A stretch of 31,325 nt of DNA, taken from Chloroflexaceae bacterium UBA1466. GTDB taxonomy: Bacteria; Chloroflexota; Chloroflexia; Chloroflexales; Chloroflexaceae. Positions 15,604-22,346 of the stretch are shown here, one piece after another; positions within the stretch are counted from its first letter, which is position 1, and each line of letters starts with the position of its first letter. A program made the position numbers and the translations under genes. Location of the stretch: positions 1,165-32,489 of the forward strand of contig DCSM01000085.1 of the NCBI GenBank assembly GCA_002325605.1, given 5' to 3'. Below the pieces are notes generated by a model. It saw only the letters and a program-made list of their open reading frames with translations, was not told where the DNA came from and did not search any database.

Positions 15604-17460
15604 TTAAATTTTTTGAGCCAAAGCTGGTGGAATTCCGCGCCCAACCCCCACATAAGTGAAGCCTTTAGCCGCCATTTCTTGGGGATCGTAGAGATTACGC
15701 CCATCAACCACGATGGGATGATTCATAAAATCTTGGATTTTTTGCCAATTGAGTTGCTTAAACTCATTCCATTCGGTGATAATCAAGAGCGCGTCTGCAC
15801 CTTTGGCAACATCGTAGGCTGTAGCACAGAAGGTCACTTTGGGCAAAACCTCGGCTGCACCTTCCATAGAAACAGGATCGTAGGCTTTGACGCTTGCGCC
15901 TTCCGCTTGAAGCGCTTGAATAATATCTAAAGAAGGAGCCTCGCGCAGATCATCGGTATTTGGTTTGAAGGATAAGCCCAAAACCCCAATAACTTTGCCC
16001 GCCAAATCGCCGACCAAGCCTTTTACTTTGATTACAAAACGTCTTCGAGCATCATGATTGATTTCCATTACCGCTTGCAACAATTGAGGATGACAACCAG
16101 CGCTGGCAGCCATGTGATGCAAGGCTAAAACATCTTTGGGAAAACAATTGTGGCAGATGATTCCCGTTGTTGTAATCACCGTTTCGGAGCTTGTTTCCAA
16201 GCTATAGACATCTTTTTCAACATGGTCGGGGCTTATTTTCAAGACTTTCTGGATTACATATCTTTGCGCCAGAAGATCAGCTTGTTTCAAGCCAGAATCT
16301 GCTTGCTGATCGGCTAAAGCGGGCAGCATCAACAACTGATCCTCAGGCTTAACCATCGCTGCCGATACGGTTTTGAACCCTTGCGCGGTTTGCAAAACTA
16401 CTGGATGATCGGCTGTAACGCACAACTTTTGGCCATTGGCCGTCTGGAAGGTGAGCATGGGGCCCGAATATGCTCTTTTTGTGAGAGTTTCGATTTGAGC
16501 AACTATCGGAAGGCCAGTTGTTAAATCAAAAGCTAAAACTTGTTGGTTGAGAGGTTTTTTTACCGCGATCTCTGCGCTTTTGAAAGTTTCGTTAGCAATG
16601 TTCGCAAAAAATTGCTCAAAAGATGCCTTTGTTACCGCAGAATCATTGACTAGAAAAATCTTTTCTGTCGGTTCAAAACAGGAGCCACCATAACCAATCC
16701 CAGCATCGAGGAAATGCGGCCCAATGCGTTTATCTGCGCCCATCCCCCGCGCAACTTCTTTGACATCAGCCCCCAAACGTTCACAAATCTGCGCGATCTC
16801 ATTGACAAAAGATATCCGAGTCGCCAGAAAAGCATTGGAAGCATATTTGATCATCTCAGCCGTGCGAAGATCGGTGATAATAATTTTCGTGTCGAGCGGA
16901 GCATGAAGTTCAGCGACTTTTTCAGCAGCTTCCCGATTCATTGAGCCAAGGACAATGCGATCTGGCTTAAAGAAATCGCTTACAGCACTGCCTTCGCGGA
17001 GAAATTCAGGGTTAGAAACAACGGCAAACGGCAAATCTGATGAGACATGGCTGGCTACAATTTCGCTGACAACATCGCCTGTGCCAACGGGAACGGTACT
17101 TTTATCAATAATAATGACTGGTTTTTGCAGCGCCTCGCCAATGCCGTGCGCCGCTTCCTTGACATAGCGGAGGTCAGCGGCTCCATCTTCGCCCATCGGG
17201 GTTCCCACCGTGATGAAGACAAAATCCGCATTGGCCAGCCCCGTAGCATAGCTTTCGGTGAAAGAGAGGCGCTCCGCCCGAACATTGCGCTCCAACAATT
17301 CCTCCAGCCCTGGCTCATAAATGGGCGATTTGCCCGCACAGAGCATAGCAACTTTTTGGGGATCAACATCTACGCAAACGACGCGGTTGCCTAAATCGGC
17401 GAAACAAACCCCCGTAACGAGGCCCACATAGCCTGTTCCAAGGACACAAATATTTTTCAT
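15604..17460 (-). CDS. ugd: UDP-glucose 6-dehydrogenase containing an intein
   Basis: Oxidises UDP-glucose to UDP-glucuronate with 2 NAD+, for polysaccharide or glycan synthesis. The 618-residue product is a normal 440-residue enzyme split by a 178-residue intein (residues 261-438). N-extein: NAD motif LGTGYVGLVTG (7-17), VPVGTGD, SNPEFLREGSA, then YGGS. C-extein: the catalytic Cys439 opening CFPKDVLAL, then GLSFKPNTDDLREAPS (495-510) and VDGRNLYDP. The enzyme's active-site loop GGSCFPKD is rebuilt only after splicing, so activity depends on it. The start is the first Met, directly before the dinucleotide fold. It lies downstream of rpsA after 91 bases and upstream of sppA. No other sugar-nucleotide gene is present to show the end product. 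Confidence 0.95.
   Translation of the reverse strand: MKNICVLGTGYVGLVTGVCFADLGNRVVCVDVDPQKVAMLCAGKSPIYEPGLEELLERNVRAERLSFTESYATGLANADFVFITVGTPMGEDGAADLRYVKEAAHGIGEALQKPVIIIDKSTVPVGTGDVVSEIVASHVSSDLPFAVVSNPEFLREGSAVSDFFKPDRIVLGSMNREAAEKVAELHAPLDTKIIITDLRTAEMIKYASNAFLATRISFVNEIAQICERLGADVKEVARGMGADKRIGPHFLDAGIGYGGSCFEPTEKIFLVNDSAVTKASFEQFFANIANETFKSAEIAVKKPLNQQVLAFDLTTGLPIVAQIETLTKRAYSGPMLTFQTANGQKLCVTADHPVVLQTAQGFKTVSAAMVKPEDQLLMLPALADQQADSGLKQADLLAQRYVIQKVLKISPDHVEKDVYSLETSSETVITTTGIICHNCFPKDVLALHHMAASAGCHPQLLQAVMEINHDARRRFVIKVKGLVGDLAGKVIGVLGLSFKPNTDDLREAPSLDIIQALQAEGASVKAYDPVSMEGAAEVLPKVTFCATAYDVAKGADALLIITEWNEFKQLNWQKIQDFMNHPIVVDGRNLYDPQEMAAKGFTYVGVGRGIPPALAQKI
16147..16680 (-). other. Mini-intein in the Ugd active-site loop
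   Basis: 178 residues with all core splicing parts. It begins with Cys (CFEPTEKIFL, block A), has the block B TADHPV motif (T349 and H352 of the precursor), and ends with a block F/G region VYSLETSSETVITTTG, then IICHN with the penultimate His437 and terminal Asn438. The +1 residue is Cys439. Only ~80 residues separate blocks B and F, with no LAGLIDADG or HNH motif, so it has no homing endonuclease. Removing it joins YGGS to CFPKDV, the standard sequence of the family. This is class 1 intein chemistry; that it splices is inferred from intact residues. Confidence 0.93.
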
Positions 17461-17505
17461 AAGTGGCTTTCTGCCCGTTTTGGCGCGGGCGATGCAATTG
17501 AGGTC

Positions 17506-17542
17506 GGCGCTGGCAGATGACCTTTAGGCATCCGCCAGCACC
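17506..17542 (-). terminator. Hairpin after rpsA
   Basis: GGCGCTGGCAGATG (17506-17519) and CATCCGCCAGCACC (17529-17542) give a 14-bp stem with two G-U pairs (as RNA of the minus strand) and a 9-base loop, starting 10 bases after the rpsA stop. No U-tract follows, so it may attenuate or protect the rpsA mRNA end and let some transcription continue into ugd. Confidence 0.45.
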
Positions 17543-17551
17543 TGAAAGATC

Positions 17552-18838
17552 TTATACGGGGCTAGAAAGATTCTCCGTCTCAGCTTCGGGGCTATCTTCC
17601 ACCAAAGGAATTTCGCTCTTTGGTTCAGCCTCCACCTCAACGTTAAGTTCAACCGCAGTTTCAGCCGCAACTTCAGGCGCAGTTTCAGCCTTAGCTTCGG
17701 GGCTGGTTTCCTCTGGCTGATCTTCCGTCACACGGCGCAAAGAAAGCCCCATCCGCTGGCGCTGGCGGTCTAGGCTGATGACTTTGGCCGTCACGATCTG
17801 GCCTGGTTGAAGAACATCGCGGGGCTGTGTTTGGGGATCAACATCCAACTCGCTGGCGTGAATCAGCCCTTCAACAGCATCCTCGACTTGCACAAACGCG
17901 CCAAATGGCGTGACATTGGTCACGGAACCTGTTACGAGTTGGCCCAAGCTATAACGCTGATCTATCGTGTCCCAGGGGTTTTCTTGGAGGCGGCGCAAAC
18001 TTAGCCCAATGCGCTCGCGGTCTCGGTCAATTTCAACAACCATCACTTTGACTTCTTGGCCGGGCGTGAGAACTTCCCGTGGGTGATTGACGCGCTGCCA
18101 AGAAAGTTCACTAATGTGGGCCAAGCCATCGGCTCCGCCCAGATCAATGAAGGCCCCAAAATTGGTCAATTGATTGACGCGCCCGCTCAACATATCGCCG
18201 GGCTGAAGTTCGGTCAGCAAGCGATGCTTTTGGGCTTTGCGCCATTCTTGCGTCGCGCTGCGTTCGGAGAAAACCAGCCGATTGCGCTCGCGGTCAACTT
18301 CGATGACTTTCAGCGGGATTTCTTGATTGACCATGCGCTGGAGGGCTTGTTGGCGCTCTTCGGCGGCGGTGCGCCCATGCAATTGCGCGACTTGCGAAGC
18401 GGGCACAAAACCCCGAATCCGATTGAATTGAACTAACAAACCACCCTTGTTAAAACCGACCACTTTACAGCGCACAATCCCATTTTCGGCAGATAAGCGG
18501 GCGGCGGTTTCCCAATCTTTAGCCACTTGAACCAAGGATAAAGATAAGATTAGATCGCCATCTTTGTTCTCTGGGTCTTGGACATAGACTTGAATCGAGT
18601 CGTTGACACACAACGTGCTGACAAAATCATCCCCCATCTGGCGGACATCTTGAAGGGGGATCAGCCCTTCGCGCTTCGTGCCAATCGAGACTAAAATCCC
18701 ATTTTCCTCAATTTGCATGACAATGCCATCGCGCAATTCCCCGCGCTGGGGCCGCGCATAATCGTAATCGTCGAGGAGTTGGGTCCAATCCTCCTTTTCC
18801 AATTCATCTTGCGTCGTTTGATCGAATTCCGTCGACAT
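17552..18838 (-). CDS. rpsA: 30S ribosomal protein S1 (four S1 domains)
   Basis: 428 residues with four S1 RNA-binding domains at about 31-103, 117-194, 211-283 and 298-369. The third and fourth are closest to consensus (VNQLTNFGAFIDLGGADGLAHISEL; VTNVTPFGAFVQVEDAVEGLIHASEL). The final ~58 residues are a Glu/Ala-rich acidic tail with no fold. It would help mRNA bind to the small ribosomal subunit; four-domain S1 proteins are usual outside Proteobacteria. AGGAGGC lies before the ATG. A consensus promoter is found ~270 bases upstream, leaving a long leader that may allow autoregulation, as known for ribosomal protein genes. Confidence 0.9.
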   Translation of the reverse strand: MSTEFDQTTQDELEKEDWTQLLDDYDYARPQRGELRDGIVMQIEENGILVSIGTKREGLIPLQDVRQMGDDFVSTLCVNDSIQVYVQDPENKDGDLILSLSLVQVAKDWETAARLSAENGIVRCKVVGFNKGGLLVQFNRIRGFVPASQVAQLHGRTAAEERQQALQRMVNQEIPLKVIEVDRERNRLVFSERSATQEWRKAQKHRLLTELQPGDMLSGRVNQLTNFGAFIDLGGADGLAHISELSWQRVNHPREVLTPGQEVKVMVVEIDRDRERIGLSLRRLQENPWDTIDQRYSLGQLVTGSVTNVTPFGAFVQVEDAVEGLIHASELDVDPQTQPRDVLQPGQIVTAKVISLDRQRQRMGLSLRRVTEDQPEETSPEAKAETAPEVAAETAVELNVEVEAEPKSEIPLVEDSPEAETENLSSPV

Positions 18839-19100
18839 TCAAAGCCTCCTAACAAAAAGAAGTAAAGTAAAGAGCAAGGTTCAAACCGCGTTGTTTGGGG
18901 TTATCTAACTTTGAGCAAACAAAAACGCCCCATTTTTCGTGTAAGGTAGGCGCAAGGGTAATTTTGTTTCGTTCGCGTGAGCAAGCGTTTGAGCAACCTT
19001 AGGCTAAGGCCGAAACCTCCGCCCCAAGCCGAAACTTCTTTATGCGCCCCCCAGCTTAGGGGGTTCATGCGAAAATCTGAGCCACCATTAGGCCCATACT
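18839..19100 (-). promoter_or_regulatory. Long 5' leader of rpsA with hairpins
   Basis: The region between the predicted rpsA start of transcription (~19100) and its ATG has no credible gene. It holds a C5/G5 hairpin with a ~6-base loop (19048-19063, CCCCC / GGGGG) and a 13-base near-perfect palindrome CCTTAGGCTAAGG (18997-19009). A structured leader could bind S1 protein; that is inference. Confidence 0.4.
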
Positions 19101-19106
19101 GGCCTT

Positions 19107-19135
19107 ATTGTAACACAAACATGCACGGCGTTCAA
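19107..19135 (-). promoter_or_regulatory. Sigma70 promoter for rpsA
   Basis: On the minus strand: TTGAAC (19135-19130), 17-base spacer, TACAAT (19112-19107). Each box differs from consensus by one or two bases and the spacing is optimal. Confidence 0.65.
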
Positions 19136-19173
19136 ATATGGCGCGCAAGCGGCAGGGAGCCAGGCTGACTTTA

Positions 19174-19182
19174 TGGTATCAT
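19174..19182 (+). promoter_or_regulatory. Extended -10 promoter for the tyrosine phosphatase gene
   Basis: TGGTATCAT: TATCAT with a TGn extension, ~55 bases before the ATG. No good -35 is seen. Confidence 0.45.
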
Positions 19183-19236
19183 AGCCTTGCTTTTACGCTC
19201 TGGGCGAAGCTAATTTAGGAAGGCTGAGGCACAAAG

Positions 19237-19716
19237 ATGCGACAACCGATTCGAGTCTTGTTCGTTTGTACGGGAAATATCTGTCGTTCCCCGCTGGCGG
19301 AAGCGGTTTTTGCCCACCTTGTCAAGCAAGCTGATTTGACAGCGCAGTTTGAGCTTGCTTCCGCAGGGACTGGCACGTGGCACATTGGCGAGCCACCGTA
19401 TTTTGGCACGCAAGATGTCTTGCGGGCCCACCAAATCCCGTTGCGGCCTGAGAAACGGGCCCAGCAACTCCAGCCCGCCGACTTACGCAGCAATCAATAC
19501 ATTCTGGTGGCTGACCAGCTTAACTTGGATGACCTGGCGTGGATGCGGGCCGCCGACCAGGGCGAGATTCGGCGGCTGCTTGAATTTGCGCCCCCTGGCA
19601 CTCCGCTCGATTTGCCCGACCCCTATTACACCCGCGACTTTGAGCAGGTCTACGAATTAGTTTTGCAGGCTTGTCAAAGCTTATTAACTTACATTAGGGA
19701 AAAAGAAGGGCTATAA
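19237..19716 (+). CDS. Low-molecular-weight protein tyrosine phosphatase
   Basis: 159 residues, cytosolic. The signature loop C-x5-R-S is at 11-18 (CTGNICRS) with nucleophile Cys11 and Arg17, directly after the first strand RVLFVCTGN. The general acid is Asp128 in LPDPYY (126-131). Such enzymes often act with tyrosine kinases in polysaccharide export, or as arsenate reductases; the DPYY loop supports a phosphatase. Nearby ugd is consistent with a polysaccharide link, but the genes are on opposite strands and no kinase is seen. GAGG precedes the start at a good distance. Confidence 0.9.
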   Translation: MRQPIRVLFVCTGNICRSPLAEAVFAHLVKQADLTAQFELASAGTGTWHIGEPPYFGTQDVLRAHQIPLRPEKRAQQLQPADLRSNQYILVADQLNLDDLAWMRAADQGEIRRLLEFAPPGTPLDLPDPYYTRDFEQVYELVLQACQSLLTYIREKEGL

Positions 19717-19791
19717 AACCGCCTCGGCTGGTCGACACAAGAACCGCTGTTGTGGCCCCAACGGGCAGCCGATTTGATCCGGAGAACACTA

Positions 19792-19893
19792 CGTTGCTGG
19801 CGGGCCAGGCCGGAGGCCTAGCCTCCGAAGTAGACCGTAGCGCGGGCTTCTAGCCTGCGTTGCTGGCGGGCCAGGCCGGAGGCCTAGCCTCCG
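19792..19893. repeat. 36-base direct repeat, two copies, with internal hairpins
   Basis: Bases 19792-19827 recur exactly at 19858-19893 (period 66). Each copy contains CGGAGGC-CTA-GCCTCCG, a 7-bp hairpin. The spacer between them holds a second small hairpin GCGGGCT-TCT-AGCCTGC (~19841-19857). The region is GC-rich and lies in the non-coding gap between the convergent phosphatase gene and hypE. It looks like a REP/palindromic-repeat cluster. Confidence 0.85.
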
Positions 19894-19909
19894 TTGGTTT
19901 CCATACGGG

Positions 19910-19942
19910 AGACCTTTGCGGTCTGGCAGACCGCAAAGGTCT
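19910..19942. repeat. AGACCT-family palindrome, 16-base arms
   Basis: AGACCTTTGCGGTCTG (19910-19925) is followed after one base by its exact reverse complement (19927-19942). It lies between the ends of two convergent genes and could stop transcription from either side, but has no U-tract. Confidence 0.85.
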
Positions 19943-19963
19943 GAAGGGAGCTATTGAACAAAC

Positions 19964-21007
19964 CTAACAAATCCGTGGTAATTGCTCCCCACTCAACATC
20001 TCCACAATTCGCATTCCCCCAATTCTGCTTCGTAAAGTAACTTTCCCTGGCATCTCAGCGCAAACTTCGCCAATTATTGCCGCTTCTTTGCCCAAAGCAT
20101 CTTTTCGCATGGTGTTCAAAACTATTTCAGCAACTTCTGGCGCAACAATAACCAAACATTTTCCCTCATTTGCAACATAAAATGGGTCTAAACCCAACAT
20201 TTCGCAGGCTCCACGCACCTCTTCGTGAATCGGAATCGCGCTCTCAACTAAGCGAATCCCGACCTTCGCTTGCTGGGCAATTTCGTTCAAAGCACTGGCG
20301 ACTCCACCCCGCGTCGGGTCGCGCAAAACGTGAATTTGCTCCCCCGCTACCGCTAAAATTTGCGCGACTAAACTGTGCAAAGGCGCAGAATCACTTTCCA
20401 AAGCGGTTTCAAAAGTCAGACCTTCGCGCAGCGAAAGAATCGTAATGCCGTGATTCGCAATTTGCCCACTGATTAAGACCAGATCACCAGGTTGGGCCCG
20501 CTTAGGGGCAATCTGAATCGTTGGCGGAACCCTTCCAAGCCCTGTCGTATTGATAAAAATCTTATCGCCTTTCCCGCGTTCAACAACTTTTGTGTCGCCC
20601 GTAATGATAGAAACCCCAACCTTTTGAGCCGCCTGACTCATAGATTGCACAATTCGCCATAAATCGGTGATTGGCAAACCCTCTTCTAAGATAAAACTAG
20701 CGGTTAGCGCAATTGGTTTAGCCCCACACATCGCTAGATCATTGATTGTTCCATGCACTGCCAGCGAGCCAATATCGCCGCCAGGGAAGAAAAGTGGGCT
20801 AATCACAAAGGAATCGGTTGAAATCGCTAATCGCCCTTTTTCAAGGTCTAAAATTGCGCCATCGTGAAGTTGATTCAAGGTCGAATTGCCAAACGCAGGT
20901 AAGAAAATTTGCTCAATAAGCGTCTGCGTAAGCCGACCTCCACCGCCATGGGCCAATAAGATTGTTGAATAATCGCTGTTTGGCAAGGGACATTGCAAAT
21001 TTAGCAT
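19964..21007 (-). CDS. hypE: Hydrogenase maturation protein HypE
   Basis: Takes the carbamoyl group from HypF on its C-terminal Cys and dehydrates it with ATP to a thiocyanate that becomes the CN ligand of the [NiFe] centre. 347 residues. Marks: ILLAHGGGGRLTQTLIE (16-32), the PurM/ThiL-type motifs DSFVISPLFFPGGDIG and TGDTKVVERGKGD, LRDPTRGGVA, and the C-terminal PRIC with acceptor Cys347. It overlaps the end of hypD by 7 bases. Last gene of the hyp run. Confidence 0.97.
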   Translation of the reverse strand: MLNLQCPLPNSDYSTILLAHGGGGRLTQTLIEQIFLPAFGNSTLNQLHDGAILDLEKGRLAISTDSFVISPLFFPGGDIGSLAVHGTINDLAMCGAKPIALTASFILEEGLPITDLWRIVQSMSQAAQKVGVSIITGDTKVVERGKGDKIFINTTGLGRVPPTIQIAPKRAQPGDLVLISGQIANHGITILSLREGLTFETALESDSAPLHSLVAQILAVAGEQIHVLRDPTRGGVASALNEIAQQAKVGIRLVESAIPIHEEVRGACEMLGLDPFYVANEGKCLVIVAPEVAEIVLNTMRKDALGKEAAIIGEVCAEMPGKVTLRSRIGGMRIVEMLSGEQLPRIC

Positions 21008-22101
21008 TTAGGAAACCCCTCTGAACGGTAATGAAAATAGGCTGCACACGCGCCTTCAGAAGAGACCATTGGTGCGCCAAGCGGCTGCGTGGGCGTACAA
21101 AGTTGCCCAAAAGCAGGGCATTGCGAAGGCTTCTTTTTGCCTTGTAAAACCTCGCCTGCGAGACAAAGCGGAGATTCTTGCACGCTCAGATCTGCAACTT
21201 CAAAGCGTTTTGCTGCATCGAACAAAGCGAATTCGGGCTTTAAGCCATAACCGCTTTGCGGAATCAAACCAATTCCGCGCCAATCGCGGTCACAAATCGT
21301 GAAAACCTGCTGGAGCATTTGTTGAGCAGCCTTATTTCCGGCGCGGCTAACTACTCGCCCATATTGATTTTCAACCCCAAACCGCCCTTCTTCCAGCGCT
21401 TTCAGCGTGAGATAAATCCCTTGCAACAAATCTAATGGCTCAAAACCTGTAACGACAATGGGAATTTGATAGTTTGCAGCGAGAGCCTCATATTCCCAAT
21501 AGCCCATGACCGTACAAACATGGCCTGCGGCGAGAAAACCTTGAATTTGACAATCGTCTGCGGCTAAAATGGTTTGCATCGCAGGTGGCACAAGGACATG
21601 CGCGCAAAGAAGAGAGAAATTAGAAAGGCCAAGTTGTTTAGCTTGCCAAACCGTCATAGCATTTGCGGGAGCCGTCGTTTCAAAACCAACTGCAAAGAAG
21701 ACTACTTCTCGATCTGGGTTTTTCTGGGCTAATTTTAGCGCATCTAAGGGCGAATAAACGATGCGAATGTCATAACCTTGCGCTTTGAGCTTTAAGAGAT
21801 CAGTTTGCGAACCAGGAACTCGCAGCATATCGCCAAAAGAAGTAAAAATCACGCCTGGCCGCTGGGCAATCGCAAGCGCTTGGTCAAGCGATTTCAGCGA
21901 AGTCACGCAGACGGGGCAGCCTGGCCCGTGAATAAGCGTTAAGGTTTTAGGCAATAAGTCAAGGATGCCAAACTTGAGCAAAGTATGGGTTTGTCCCCCA
22001 CAAATCTCCATAATCGCCCATGGTCGCGTGCTTAAACGCTTAATTTCTGTGACTAAACGTTGGGCCGCAGCCTCATCACGGTATTCATCTATAAAGCGCA
22101 T
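21001..22101 (-). CDS. hypD: Hydrogenase maturation protein HypD
   Basis: Iron-sulfur scaffold on which, with HypC, the Fe(CN)2CO unit is built. 366 residues. Conserved cysteines: Cys34 in EICGGQTH, Cys62 and Cys65 in HGPGCPVC (same spacing as C41, C69 and C72 of E. coli HypD), GFETTAPANA, and a C-terminal 4Fe4S group in QCPAFGQLC...EGACAAYFHYR. The start overlaps hypC by 13 bases. Confidence 0.97.
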   Translation of the reverse strand: MRFIDEYRDEAAAQRLVTEIKRLSTRPWAIMEICGGQTHTLLKFGILDLLPKTLTLIHGPGCPVCVTSLKSLDQALAIAQRPGVIFTSFGDMLRVPGSQTDLLKLKAQGYDIRIVYSPLDALKLAQKNPDREVVFFAVGFETTAPANAMTVWQAKQLGLSNFSLLCAHVLVPPAMQTILAADDCQIQGFLAAGHVCTVMGYWEYEALAANYQIPIVVTGFEPLDLLQGIYLTLKALEEGRFGVENQYGRVVSRAGNKAAQQMLQQVFTICDRDWRGIGLIPQSGYGLKPEFALFDAAKRFEVADLSVQESPLCLAGEVLQGKKKPSQCPAFGQLCTPTQPLGAPMVSSEGACAAYFHYRSEGFPKC

Positions 22102-22343
22102 GGCTCTAATTCATCTAATTCGCCAAGCTGCTTGAGCAAGGCAAAAACTTCTTGCGCTTCTTGCTCATCTACAAGATTGAGCGCAAACCCAGCATGCACC
22201 AGCACATAATCCCCAATTTGCACAGCAGGAAGATAAGCGAAACAAACTTCTTTCGTAATTCCCCCAAAACTTACCTTGCCCATCGGTAAGCCTAACGGAT
22301 GATCTTCAATCTGAAGCACTTTTCCAGGGATGCCAAGGCACAT
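22089..22343 (-). CDS. hypC: Hydrogenase maturation chaperone HypC/HybG
   Basis: 84 residues starting MCLGIPGKV; Cys2 is exposed after Met removal and binds the iron precursor with HypD and the hydrogenase large-subunit precursor. DYVLVHAGFAL is the second conserved part. Its ribosome site AAGGAG is made of the last codons of hypF, which ends 3 bases before the start. Confidence 0.95.
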   Translation of the reverse strand: MCLGIPGKVLQIEDHPLGLPMGKVSFGGITKEVCFAYLPAVQIGDYVLVHAGFALNLVDEQEAQEVFALLKQLGELDELEPCAL

Positions 22344-22346
22344 TTT

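Noticed and set aside
15604..17460. Frameshifted or misassembled ugd because of its 618-residue length
   Set aside because: The extra 178 residues carry every core intein motif and their removal restores the exact GGSCFPKD active-site sequence, so it is an intein, not damage.
19792..19893. CRISPR array
   Set aside because: Only two repeat copies, a 30-base spacer that is itself a palindromic repeat, no cas genes, and internal hairpins of REP type.
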